Assembly: GCA_029893765.1 (NCBI GenBank)
Contig: JARXZD010000003.1
Location: forward strand, 32,018-96,017
Origin: Bacilli bacterium PM5-9
GTDB lineage: Bacteria > Bacillota_I > Bacilli_A > JAJDGJ01
DNA length: 64,000 nt
Reading direction: 5' to 3'
Shown here: positions 56,784-64,000 of the stretch, in pieces
How the letters are laid out: each line of letters starts with the position of its first letter
How positions within the stretch are numbered: position 1 is the first letter of the stretch
Translations under genes and position numbers: made by a program
The notes under the pieces: generated by a model
The model's database searches: none
What the model was told of the DNA's origin: nothing
Seen by the model: the letters and a program-made list of their open reading frames with translations, nothing else

Positions 56784-56813
56784 ATTCTAGCACTAACTCT
56801 ATTATAGTGTCAA
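56784..56813 (-). promoter_or_regulatory. Promoter of the methionine operon
   Basis: TTGACA (56813-56808), 18-base spacer, TAGAAT (56789-56784) on the minus strand: consensus -35 and a good -10. Start about 56777, immediately before the leader ORF. Confidence 0.75.
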
Positions 56814-56866
56814 TTATTTTTTAAAATAATAGATTAAAATTTATTTTTTAAATAATGGTTTAAGAT

Positions 56867-58051
56867 TTAACCTAGAATTCTTTTTTCACCAGTAATTTTC
56901 TGAATATTAGCAATATTTTGTGATACTTCAAGTGTACCTAAATATTCCTTATTTTCATTTCTTAAAGCAAAATATCTAATATAAATATACATATCTTTTA
57001 ATTTCAAATAGAACTCTTCTTCATCTTTAATTCCTGCTTTAAAATCATTTATAATCTTATCAACAATATGCACACTTTGTGCTGGATGACAGTTGCTTAC
57101 ATCTCTTCCTAATGCAGCTATCGTTCTATGGAAAATTCTTTCACTTCCATTTGAAAAATAAGCAAAACGATCATCTTTATCAACCAATGTTATATCAATA
57201 GGCAAAGTATTTAATATAGCATTTAGTGTTTCGTAATTCATAGCTCCAGTAGCAAATTTAATAATGTCATTACTTACGACTGTTTCTTCAATTTGATTAT
57301 TGTTTTTATTAGAGCCTTGCCATTTTTTAAAATCATCACTTATCAAACAATATCCAATGTCCTCAAATTCTGCAGCAATTATTTCCCATTCACTTGAGCT
57401 TAAAGTATCTATTAACATTGGTATTAAAATATTAGTCTCTTTACTAACCATTTCTTTTACTTCAAAAATCATTTCTTCAATTAATTTAGTTAATTCAGTA
57501 CTAAAGTCATTAGAGTTAATTTTATTATTGATATCTTTAATTAATTTTCTTATATCATCATCAACAGCCCACATCACTTTTGGTGGACCTGTTATTTCAT
57601 TTTTTTCTAAAAATGGGAACATTAAATTTTCTTTTTTTAAATAGTGTACATCAATTCTTTTAAATAGTTTCATTTTTTCTTTTAACTTTTCTTTATTTAA
57701 ATTTTTCTGTTTTAATAATGATTTTGTATCTACAATTAATTCTAAAATTGCTTCATTCTCTCTATTCAAAATTGATATCGGATGTCCTTCATTATAATTT
57801 ATTCTATCATCACTAGAGGAACCCACAACCATATTCTCAAAAATTGAAGCATGAACATTACACAATGATTGTACCTCTTCTAAAGCAACACCTTCATCCA
57901 TTAACAACTTTTCAGCATCCGCTATTTCTATACTACTAACACCATCAAAATTTTCTTTAAACTCTTTTTTTATTACATCTTCACTTTCTCCATCATGCAA
58001 TCTTTTTATTAATTTTTTTATTATTTCTTTTCTTTCTTTTACATCTTTCAT
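56867..58051 (-). CDS. DUF438 protein with hemerythrin-like and PAS domains
   Basis: 394 residues. N-terminal DUF438 region (IIKKLIKRLHDGESEDVIKKEF). HHE hemerythrin-like helices about residues 80-225 carry EGHPISILNRENEAIL, HYLKKENLMFPFLEK and SKETNILIPML. A C-terminal PAS domain (about 270-390) has LPIDITLVDKDDRFAYFSNG, GRDVSNCHPAQSVHIV and DIRYFALRNENKEYLG. Such proteins are thought to sense NO, oxygen or redox state and accompany hcp and DUF1858 genes in anaerobes. The ATG at 58051 has the best-spaced ribosome binding site; a TTG at 58069 and ATG at 58060 are alternatives. Confidence 0.82.
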   Translation of the reverse strand: MKDVKERKEIIKKLIKRLHDGESEDVIKKEFKENFDGVSSIEIADAEKLLMDEGVALEEVQSLCNVHASIFENMVVGSSSDDRINYNEGHPISILNRENEAILELIVDTKSLLKQKNLNKEKLKEKMKLFKRIDVHYLKKENLMFPFLEKNEITGPPKVMWAVDDDIRKLIKDINNKINSNDFSTELTKLIEEMIFEVKEMVSKETNILIPMLIDTLSSSEWEIIAAEFEDIGYCLISDDFKKWQGSNKNNNQIEETVVSNDIIKFATGAMNYETLNAILNTLPIDITLVDKDDRFAYFSNGSERIFHRTIAALGRDVSNCHPAQSVHIVDKIINDFKAGIKDEEEFYLKLKDMYIYIRYFALRNENKEYLGTLEVSQNIANIQKITGEKRILG

Positions 58052-58098
58052 TCTAATCATTCCTTCCAATTACATTAAATTTGTTATTTTCTAATTCG

Positions 58099-58280
58099 TT
58101 AATATAAATATTCAAGCCTATATTTTTTTAGCACCTTTTTTATCGCTATAAATCGTCCATCAATGTTAATCATTTCATAGCCTCTATATCATTAAAAACC
58201 AATTTGAATAACCTATCTACGAACTCAGAATACTTTAAACCTAAGTTATATACGCTATTTTTTATTTCTATTTCTTTCAT
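58099..58280 (-). pseudogene. Frameshifted DUF1858-like gene
   Basis: A 36-codon ORF from ATG 58280 (MKEIEIKNSVYNLGLKYSEF, ending FNDIEAMK) stops at TGA. A second frame begins with overlapping ATG 58173 and reads MINIDGRFIAIKKVLKKY. Joined, they follow the DUF1858 pattern: MKEI, then SVYxL, GFxDI, MLNTVGRFMTIPKGAKMK. DUF1858 commonly neighbours DUF438, as here. There is no ribosome binding site and the C-terminus is short, so it is probably decaying. Confidence 0.5.
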
Positions 58281-58336
58281 ATTATTAACTACTTTAATTA
58301 TAATACATATAAATAAAAAAATGTTCAGAAATGCTC

Positions 58337-58375
58337 AAAAAAAAGATAATACTTCAATTTAATGAAGATATTATC
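58337..58375 (-). terminator. Terminator of the hcp operon
   Basis: GATAATACTTCA (58345-58356) with TGAAGATATTATC (58363-58375), one bulge, followed on the minus strand by eight T. It separates hcp from DUF1858/DUF438. Confidence 0.8.
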
Positions 58376-58382
58376 CTTTCAT

Positions 58383-59960
58383 TTATCCAATTGCATTTAA
58401 ATCAGATTCAACTGAATCAATTGTACTAATATTAAATGTTTCAATTAAGAAATCCGCAACATTAGAGGAAATAAAGGCTGGTAAAGTTGGCCCTAATTTA
58501 ATATTCTTAACTCCTAAATGAAGTAATGCTAATAAAACTATTACTGCTTTTTGTTCGTACCAAGCAATATTATAAGAAATTGGCAATTCATTAATATCAT
58601 TTAGTTCAAATATTTCTTTTAATTTTAATGCAATTACTGCTAACGAATATGAATCGTTACATTGCCCTGCATCTAATACTCTAGGTATTCCATTTATATC
58701 TCCTAAATTCAATTTATTATAACGATATTTAGCACACCCAGCTGTTAAAATAATTGTGTCTTTATTTAAACCTGAGGCAAAGTCAGTATAATAGTTTCTA
58801 GAAACATGTCTACCATCACAACCCGCCATAACTATAAACTTACGAATTGAGCCATTTTTAACATTTTCAACAACTTTATCAGCTAAAGCAAATACTTGAG
58901 AGTGTGCAAATCCTCCAACGATAGATCCACTTTCAATTTCTGTAGGTTTTTCACATTTTTGTGCCTGTTTAATAACCTCACTAAAGTCTTTTTTGCCATT
59001 TTCATCTTTTTCAATATATTTAAACCCTGGGTGATTAGCATTCCCTGTTGCATATAGCTTGTCCTTGTATGATGCTTTTTCACTTGGAGGAATAATACAG
59101 TTAGTCGTAAAAACAATAGGACCATTAAATGTTTCAAACTCTTCTTTTTGAGTTGCCCAACTATTTCCATAATTTCCAACCAAATGTGAGTATTTTTTTA
59201 ATTTTGGATAGTAGTGTGCTGGTAACATTTCGCTATGAGTATAGATATCTACACCACTGTCTTTAGATTGCTCAAGAAGTTGAATTAAATCATCTAAATC
59301 ATGACCTGAAACCAATATTCCAGGATTGTTACCTACACCAATATTTACCTCTGAGATTTCTGGATTACCAAATGTTTGAGTATTAGCTTTATCTAATAGT
59401 GCCATTGCTTTCACGCCATATTCACCAGTCTTATCTACTAGTGCAATCAATTCATTTAAATCTTTAATATTATCTATTCTTGCTATTGAAGCATTTACAA
59501 AGTTATATAAATCTTCATCATCATAGCCTAAATTTTGTGCATGAGAATGATAAGCACATAACCCCATTAAGCCAGTAAAAATTAACTCTTTTACACCTCT
59601 TAAATCTTCATTCTCTTCTTTCAACACCCCAAATTTTTCCCATTCATTTAAGTCATATTCGTTGAGTTTTCCACCAATTTTTTCAATATATTCCTTCGCT
59701 TGTTGAGCTTGTTCATCAAACACTCTTGGTTCAAAATTAGCATTTGTTATTAACTTAAAAAGACCATTCATAATAAATTGATTAATTTTTTTATCATTTA
59801 CATCTTTTTCAACAACAACTTTTGCTAATTGTTTTAAATATGATTTAAACAAATCCATTCTTTTGGCAAGTTCATCATCTTTTCCACAAACTCCCTTTAC
59901 ATTACAAGCCACATTTCCAGCAGCCTCCTGACATTGAAAACAAAACATTTTATTTTCCAT
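58383..59960 (-). CDS. hcp: Hybrid cluster protein, class I (hydroxylamine reductase/NO reductase type)
   Basis: 525 residues. The N-terminal Cys set [21 protein letters not shown] has C-x2-C-x8-C-x5-C spacing, as in the class I [4Fe-4S] type of strict anaerobes. Hybrid-cluster ligands appear later: SHSEMLP-like HSEML about residue 240, NCIIPP about 288, AGCDG and AGCAKYRYN about 410, GQCNDS about 435. Detoxifies hydroxylamine or NO. It follows the rhodanese gene by 70 bases in the same direction, so it probably belongs to the AbrB-led operon. Confidence 0.94.
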   Translation of the reverse strand: MENKMFCFQCQEAAGNVACNVKGVCGKDDELAKRMDLFKSYLKQLAKVVVEKDVNDKKINQFIMNGLFKLITNANFEPRVFDEQAQQAKEYIEKIGGKLNEYDLNEWEKFGVLKEENEDLRGVKELIFTGLMGLCAYHSHAQNLGYDDEDLYNFVNASIARIDNIKDLNELIALVDKTGEYGVKAMALLDKANTQTFGNPEISEVNIGVGNNPGILVSGHDLDDLIQLLEQSKDSGVDIYTHSEMLPAHYYPKLKKYSHLVGNYGNSWATQKEEFETFNGPIVFTTNCIIPPSEKASYKDKLYATGNANHPGFKYIEKDENGKKDFSEVIKQAQKCEKPTEIESGSIVGGFAHSQVFALADKVVENVKNGSIRKFIVMAGCDGRHVSRNYYTDFASGLNKDTIILTAGCAKYRYNKLNLGDINGIPRVLDAGQCNDSYSLAVIALKLKEIFELNDINELPISYNIAWYEQKAVIVLLALLHLGVKNIKLGPTLPAFISSNVADFLIETFNISTIDSVESDLNAIG

Positions 59961-60030
59961 TACATCATCTTCCCTTCTTTTTTGTATATTGATATTACCA
60001 TATAATCAAAAGTTTCAATTAAAATTTGCT

Positions 60031-60327
60031 TTATTTTTTATATTTAAAATAACCACCACTATCAATAACTTTATATCCTAAACTTGCTAGCTTAACACAA
60101 GTCATTTTTGATCTTGCTCCTGTAGCACAATATAAATAATACTTTTCATCATTATTTAAATACTTTTTTGGATTAGATAATAAATCATTCATCTCAATAT
60201 TTTTTGAGCCTTTTATTTTACCTATCGAACATTCTTCTTTTGTTCTAATATCTATTATATTTGGTGCATCCAAATTTTTTAGTTCATTAATATCTATTGT
60301 TTCATAATTTTTTTTAAATAAAAACAT
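60031..60327 (-). CDS. Single-domain rhodanese-like protein
   Basis: 98 residues. NIIDIRTKEECSIGKI about residue 33, NIEMNDLL about 55 and YLYCATGARSKMTCVKLASLGY about 74, with active Cys in the CATGAR loop. Moves sulfane sulfur between thiols. It begins six to ten bases after the CoA-disulfide-reductase-like gene and GGGGG favours the second of two ATG codons (60327). Works with the rhodanese and TusA domains of its neighbour. Confidence 0.88.
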   Translation of the reverse strand: MFLFKKNYETIDINELKNLDAPNIIDIRTKEECSIGKIKGSKNIEMNDLLSNPKKYLNNDEKYYLYCATGARSKMTCVKLASLGYKVIDSGGYFKYKK

Positions 60328-60336
60328 CATATCCCC

Positions 60337-62790
60337 CTAAATAAATAAATTACTGTACGATTTTTGAGCATCTCCAATATAGGTTGCTACTCCGCCATAT
60401 TCGATACCATCAATTAACTCTTCCTTTGAAATACCCATAACATCCATGCTCATTGCACAAGCAATTATTTTTCCACCACTATCAATAAATTGTTGCATTA
60501 ATGATTCTAAAGTATCAACATTATGGTTTTTCATTGTAAACCTCATCATTTTAGAGCCTAAACCAAACATACTCATTTTTGATAAATTTGTCTTTTTTGT
60601 TCCTTTAGGTAACATTTTCGCAAATAATTTATCCATTGTTGATTTACTTTTATTAGAAATATAATTATCTTTTCTAAGAGCTGATAATCCCCAAAATGTA
60701 AAGAAAATACTTACTTTAGAACCCATTGCTAATGCTCCATTTGCGATAATAAATGTTGCAATTAACTTATCAAAATCATTTGAGAAGGCAACTATAGTTT
60801 GTCTTTGCTCCTGAACATCACTAATATTAACACCCTCATCATGTTTGATTATTCTAGCTTTTACTTTACCATCTTCCATCTTAGAGTAAACTAATTCATT
60901 TCCTGAAGCATCACACCATGTTTGAACATCACGATAAAACCCAAAATCACTTGCTACAATATCTATTGCTTCACCAGCATCAATGTTATCAATTCCCTCT
61001 TTTAATTTCATAATTGGCCCTGGACACTGTAATCCACATGCATCAATAACTATTGTTTCTTTATTAGAATGACTTTTATTTATTGTACTAGTTTGTTCAT
61101 CATTTGATGAATTACTTCCTTGTTTGAAATTTAAATCTTGAGTATCCATGACATACTCACTATATAATTTGTAACCACCACTCAAATTATATATATTCTT
61201 TTCAAAACCATTTTCTTTTAAAATACGTGCAGCTAAATAGCCGCGTAACCCCACTTGGCAAGTTAAGTATATGTCTTTATTAAAATCAATTTTTTCTAAA
61301 TTGCTTCTTAAAATATCAACATCTATATTTATTGTTTTTTCAATATGACTCAAATCATACTCTTCTTTACTTCTAACATCAATAAATTGCACATCATTTA
61401 AGTTTGCTACATCTTGAACATAGAACATTTCATACATATTGTCTTCTAGATTTGTTGCTACATAACCTGCAATATTTACAGGGTCTTTAGCACTTGAAAA
61501 TGGTGGAGCATAACATAATTCAAAATCAGACAATTTATCAATAGTTGCTTCAAGTTTTATAGCTGTAGCAATTACATCAATTCTTTTTTCTGTTCCATCT
61601 TGACCAAATGCTTGAGCACCCAAAACAAGTTTACTAGTACCATCATAAATAAGTTTTAATGTAATTGTTGATGAGTTTGGATAATATCCTGCATGGTTTC
61701 CACGATGAATATGCAGTGATTTTACATCATATCCCTGTGCTTTAGCAGCTTTTTCACTTAATCCAGTTGCGGCTGCAACATTATCAAATACTTTAATTAC
61801 TGCACTTCCTAAACTACCATTATACTTTGTTTTAATTCCATTAATATGATCAGCAATTAATCTACCTTGACGATTTGCTGGCCAAGCTAAAGGTATATAC
61901 GTTGGTTGTTTACTAATAAAATGTTCAACTTCAATAACATCCCCACCAGCATAAATACTAGGATCTGATGTTTGATTATACTCATTTACTTTAATACCCT
62001 TAGTTTTTCCAATTTCTAATCCAGCAGCAACTGCTAATTGTGTATCAGGAGTTACACCAATAGCCATAACATTCATATCACTTGAAAGTGTTGTACCATC
62101 ACTCAGAATAACTTTTCTACCATTTTCTTCAAACTTTGTTACTGATGTTTTCAACTTAAACTTAATATTCTTAATTTCCATTGCATTTTGAATTAGCTTT
62201 GCCATTTCATCATCAAACATTTGCATAACCTGACTTGCTAAATCAACAACTGTAACATTTATTCCAAGATGACTTAAATTTTCAGCCATTTCTAATCCAA
62301 TAAATCCTGCACCTACTACAACTGCATCCTTTACTTCATTATCAATTATGTATTTTTTAATCATATCTGTATCTGGAATATTTCTAAGTTTAAAAATGTT
62401 ATTAGCATCTTTTGCACCATCAATTGGAAAAGTTGTTGGACTAGCACCTGGTGCTAAAATTAAAATATCATAATCTTGATTATATTCACAATTATTTTTT
62501 CTATCTTTAACAATAACATATTTTTTTTCACGATTAATTTTTATTGCTTCACTAAAATTACGAACATCAATATTAAAACGAGACATCATTCCTTCTTTTG
62601 TTTGAACGATTAAATTATCTCTTTCTTTAATAACATCTCCTATATAATATGGCAATCCACAATTGGCAAATGAAATATACTCATCTTTTTCTAATAAAAT
62701 AATTTCATCTTGCTCGTTTAATCTTCTAAGCCTAGCAGCAGCACTTGCTCCAAGTGCAACTCCTCCAACTATTACAATTTTTCTTTTCAC
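60337..62790 (-). CDS. CoA-disulfide reductase-like flavoprotein fused to rhodanese, TusA and DsrE domains
   Basis: 817 residues. FAD/NAD oxidoreductase (1-445): VIVGGVALGASAAARLRRL, ISFANCGLPYYIGD with the redox Cys about residue 44, VVGAGFIGLEMAENL about 150, and YAGGDVIEV about 280. Rhodanese about 460-550: FIDVRSKEEYDLSHI and LTCQVGLRGYLA. TusA domain about 582-655: IDACGLQCPGPIMKL. DsrE-like domain about 660-817 with ACAMSMDVMGI. Starts with GTG sharing a base with the abrB stop; AAGGAGG precedes it. Links polysulfide or persulfide reduction to sulfur relay. Confidence 0.92.
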   Translation of the reverse strand: MKRKIVIVGGVALGASAAARLRRLNEQDEIILLEKDEYISFANCGLPYYIGDVIKERDNLIVQTKEGMMSRFNIDVRNFSEAIKINREKKYVIVKDRKNNCEYNQDYDILILAPGASPTTFPIDGAKDANNIFKLRNIPDTDMIKKYIIDNEVKDAVVVGAGFIGLEMAENLSHLGINVTVVDLASQVMQMFDDEMAKLIQNAMEIKNIKFKLKTSVTKFEENGRKVILSDGTTLSSDMNVMAIGVTPDTQLAVAAGLEIGKTKGIKVNEYNQTSDPSIYAGGDVIEVEHFISKQPTYIPLAWPANRQGRLIADHINGIKTKYNGSLGSAVIKVFDNVAAATGLSEKAAKAQGYDVKSLHIHRGNHAGYYPNSSTITLKLIYDGTSKLVLGAQAFGQDGTEKRIDVIATAIKLEATIDKLSDFELCYAPPFSSAKDPVNIAGYVATNLEDNMYEMFYVQDVANLNDVQFIDVRSKEEYDLSHIEKTINIDVDILRSNLEKIDFNKDIYLTCQVGLRGYLAARILKENGFEKNIYNLSGGYKLYSEYVMDTQDLNFKQGSNSSNDEQTSTINKSHSNKETIVIDACGLQCPGPIMKLKEGIDNIDAGEAIDIVASDFGFYRDVQTWCDASGNELVYSKMEDGKVKARIIKHDEGVNISDVQEQRQTIVAFSNDFDKLIATFIIANGALAMGSKVSIFFTFWGLSALRKDNYISNKSKSTMDKLFAKMLPKGTKKTNLSKMSMFGLGSKMMRFTMKNHNVDTLESLMQQFIDSGGKIIACAMSMDVMGISKEELIDGIEYGGVATYIGDAQKSYSNLFI

Positions 62791-63026
62791 TATTTTTCCT
62801 CCTTATCTTTTGCATATTCTACTTCATAAAATTTTAATTTTTCAATTAAATCATTAATATCCTTTGGTTTAACAATAGTTATTCCTATTTCACTATCAGC
62901 TAAAACAATCAATTCTTCATTAGGTTTGAAATCAAAATAATCTCTAGCTTTTTTAGGGATAACTATTTGACCTCTCTCTCCTACTGTGACTGTCCCACAA
63001 ATGCATCTTCCTTCTTTGATACCCAC
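62790..63026 (-). CDS. AbrB/SpoVT-type transcription regulator
   Basis: 78 residues. GTVTVGERGQIVIPKKARDYF is the AbrB swapped-hairpin DNA-binding motif, preceded by a GRCICG Cys pair that might sense redox state. The C-terminal helix is Lys/Glu-rich. GTG at 63026 lies six bases after GAGGTG; a GTG three codons earlier overlaps that site. First gene of the CoADR-rhodanese-hcp operon, so it probably regulates it. Confidence 0.88.
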   Translation of the reverse strand: MGIKEGRCICGTVTVGERGQIVIPKKARDYFDFKPNEELIVLADSEIGITIVKPKDINDLIEKLKFYEVEYAKDKEEK

Positions 63027-63078
63027 ATTTATCACCTCAACTTTATTTATTTCGTACTTTTCATACTTTTCTCATTCC

Positions 63079-63106
63079 ATTATACTTTTTTTTAATAATT
63101 CCACAA
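63079..63106 (-). promoter_or_regulatory. Promoter of the abrB-CoADR-rhodanese-hcp operon
   Basis: TTGTGG (63106-63101), 16-base spacer, TATAAT (63084-63079) on the minus strand, 53 bases before the abrB GTG. Confidence 0.6.
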
Positions 63107-63299
63107 ATCATTTGCTTTGTTTAGTTTCTAATACACAAAAAAAGACATTTTGCTGAATGTCTTTTCTTTGGTTATTGTTTTATATCCATATATACTATCT
63201 CTTTATAATAATATTAAACTATTATTATAAACCACTTAGGATTTTATCAGATTAATTTAAACAATATATTGGAGGTTTAACATCTCCATGGAGGATTAT

Positions 63300-63341
63300 A
63301 TGCAAATATTAAAAGTTGAGGATATATTATTGCGAAAGTGA
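63300..63341 (+). CDS. Leader peptide ORF, repeat unit 1
   Basis: 13 codons (MQILKVEDILLRK) with GGAGG six bases before the ATG; an in-frame ATG at 63288 gives 17 residues. The ribosome binding site can be masked: CTCC (63284-63287) can pair with GGAG at 63271-63274 or at 63290-63293. It ends seven bases before the hydrophobic peptide start, so translational coupling is likely. It may have no function as a peptide. Confidence 0.45.
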   Translation: MQILKVEDILLRK

Positions 63342-63348
63342 GATAACT

Positions 63349-63426
63349 ATGAAAAAAGTTATCATTGTATTAATGTTTATAACATTGATATTATTGATTG
63401 GACTTATTTTAGAATTCTTGGAATAA
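63349..63426 (+). CDS. 25-residue hydrophobic peptide, type I toxin-like, copy 1
   Basis: ATG 63349 to TAA 63426. Begins MKKVIIVLMFITLILL and ends GLILEFLE: two Lys, one membrane span, acidic end. Encoded identically at the protein level in copy 2 (63675-63752) despite silent differences, and related to the 21-residue peptide at 47523. The weak ribosome binding site GTGAG suggests dependence on the leader ORF. The layout is that of Ibs, Fst and TxpA-like toxins, but family membership cannot be shown by eye. Confidence 0.55.
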   Translation: MKKVIIVLMFITLILLIGLILEFLE

Positions 63427-63460
63427 GTTAGTCAATTGTTTTATATCCTCCAAAAAGTGA

Positions 63461-63490
63461 AAAAGACATTTTTAGCGAATGTCTTTTTCT
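63461..63490. terminator. Terminator after hydrophobic peptide copy 1
   Basis: AAAAAGACATT, eight-base loop, AATGTCTTTTT. It has T or A runs on both sides and can work in both directions. Confidence 0.8.
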
Positions 63491-63516
63491 TTGGTTATTG
63501 TTTTATATCCATATAT

Positions 63517-63544
63517 ATTATAACATTCTTATTATAAATTTCAA
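63517..63544 (-). promoter_or_regulatory. Candidate antisense promoter downstream of peptide copy 1
   Basis: Minus strand TTGAAA (63544-63539), 16-base spacer, TATAAT (63522-63517). It would fire toward the 3' end of peptide copy 1. The same elements recur after copy 2 (63870-63843) but not before copy 1. Convergent antisense RNAs of this kind act as antitoxins in txpA/ratA-type loci; here it is inference. Confidence 0.4.
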
Positions 63545-63625
63545 CTGTTATTATAAATTACTTAGGATTTTATCAGATTAATTTAAACAATATATTGGAG
63601 GTTTAACATCTCCATGGAGGATTAT

Positions 63626-63661
63626 ATGCAAATATTAAAAGTAGAGGATATATTATTGTGA
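63626..63661 (+). CDS. Leader peptide ORF, repeat unit 2
   Basis: 11 codons (MQILKVEDILL), shortened by a TGA in place of the CGA Arg codon region of unit 1. GGAGG precedes the ATG as in unit 1. The stop is now 13 bases before the hydrophobic peptide start rather than seven, which may weaken coupling. Confidence 0.4.
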   Translation: MQILKVEDILL

Positions 63662-63674
63662 AAGTGAGATAACT

Positions 63675-63752
63675 ATGAAAAAAGTTATCATTGTATTAAT
63701 GTTTATAACATTGATATTATTGATTGGGCTTATTTTAGAATTTCTAGAATAA
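63675..63752 (+). CDS. 25-residue hydrophobic peptide, type I toxin-like, copy 2
   Basis: ATG 63675 to TAA 63752. Same protein as copy 1; differences are silent (gly GGG for GGA, phe TTT for TTC, leu CTA for TTG). Conservation of the protein with silent drift supports real coding. Followed by the terminator at 63785-63815. Confidence 0.55.
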   Translation: MKKVIIVLMFITLILLIGLILEFLE

Positions 63753-63784
63753 ACTAATTAAACTACTTATATCCTCCAAAAAAG

Positions 63785-63815
63785 TGAAAAAGACATTTTT
63801 ACCGAATGTCTTTTT
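63785..63815. terminator. Terminator after hydrophobic peptide copy 2
   Basis: AAAAAGACATT and AATGTCTTTTT with an eight-base loop and T or A runs on both sides; third copy of the repeat terminator. Confidence 0.8.
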
Positions 63816-63842
63816 CTTTGGTTACCACTTATATCCACGTAT

Positions 63843-63870
63843 ATTATAACATTCTTATTATAAATTTCAA
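63843..63870 (-). promoter_or_regulatory. Candidate antisense promoter downstream of peptide copy 2
   Basis: Minus strand TTGAAA (63870-63865), 16 bases, TATAAT (63848-63843); same arrangement as after copy 1. Confidence 0.4.
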
Positions 63871-63920
63871 CTGTTATTATAAATTACTTAGGATTTTATC
63901 AAATTTGTAAATTGAAAAAG

Positions 63921-63954
63921 TAAATTCCAGTTTAACCTTTTTAAACGGAATTTA
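63921..63954. other. Long hairpin at the right edge of the window
   Basis: TAAATTCC (63921-63928) pairs with GGAATTTA (63947-63954), and GTTTAA (63930-63935) with TTAAAC (63941-63946), with one bulge. No T run follows, so it is more likely a leader or operator structure than a terminator. The gene it serves, if any, lies beyond the window. Confidence 0.4.
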
Positions 63955-64000
63955 GTCTTACATTAAGTTCCAGTTCTTTTTATTGTATGATTTAATTCCA

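Larger units (their letters stand above)
63138..63900 (+). repeat. 326-bp tandem repeat, two full units and a partial third
   Basis: The stretch CTTAGGATTTTATCA recurs at 63235, 63561 and 63887, exactly 326 bases apart. Each full unit carries a leader ORF, a 25-residue hydrophobic peptide gene and a terminator (AAAAAGACATT/AATGTCTTTTT). A terminator copy also precedes unit 1 at 63138-63168. The third unit breaks off at about 63900. Units differ at few positions, so the duplication is recent. Confidence 0.9.

Noticed and set aside
63138..63900. Tandem repeat considered as a CRISPR array
   Set aside because: The period is 326 bp, there are no short repeats with unique spacers, and no cas genes are near.

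Overview
The window is strongly AT-rich and its genes are mostly on the minus strand. Conserved proteins read through at full length with the standard code, so UGA is not reassigned. Content points to a low-GC Bacillota cell with a wall, probably an anaerobic gut lineage of Bacilli such as Erysipelotrichia or RF39-like groups (inference; there is no rRNA here). Supporting genes: undecaprenyl-phosphate genes (uppS, uppP), ddl, a D,D-carboxypeptidase, many teichoic-acid-type CDP-glycerol transferases, a class I hybrid cluster protein and a cobalamin-dependent methionine synthase.

Layout. 1-2.8 kb: cdsA (partial), uppS and a MATE transporter. 2.9-8.9 kb: glycolytic operon gapA-pgk-tpiA-gpmI-eno with a promoter, an operator-like palindrome and a cre-like site. 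9.0-9.2 kb: a previously unannotated structured RNA with its own promoter and terminator. 9.2-14.4 kb: acyltransferase, ddl, yigZ, queA and an M23 peptidase. 14.5-22.8 kb: a sialic-acid surface polymer operon (ABC permease, large unrecognised glycosyltransferase-like protein, ABC ATPase, neuB, neuC, neuA, acyltransferase) with a clear promoter. 22.8-27.3 kb: uppP, rnr, a CDP-glycerol transferase and secG. 27.4-39.2 kb: an accessory surface region with four more CDP-glycerol transferase genes (one double-length), a SUKH immunity gene beside toxin remnants, a frameshifted surface protein gene, and adenine deaminase under an adenine riboswitch. 39.3-42.7 kb: sensor kinase, two response regulators and a lipid kinase. 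42.8-51.6 kb: secreted RCC1/YD-like protein, S41 protease, metG with a T-box, a small hydrophobic toxin-like locus, a lipase-like hydrolase, a membrane protein, an exonuclease and a D,D-carboxypeptidase. 51.8-56.8 kb: a methionine operon (metF fusion, MetH activation domain, MetH) with a leader that encodes a Met-rich peptide. 56.9-63.1 kb: a redox/nitrosative-stress group (AbrB-like regulator, multidomain CoA-disulfide-reductase-like protein, rhodanese, Hcp), a decayed DUF1858 gene and DUF438. 63.1-63.9 kb: a 326-bp tandem repeat carrying two copies of a small hydrophobic peptide gene related to the one at 47.5 kb.

The best candidates for something undescribed are (i) the family of 21-25 residue hydrophobic peptides with coupled leader ORFs, terminators and possible convergent antisense promoters, resembling type I toxin-antitoxin loci; (ii) the Met-rich leader peptide and alternative hairpins before the methionine operon; (iii) the two-hairpin RNA upstream of gapA; and (iv) the 789-residue protein in the sialic acid export operon.
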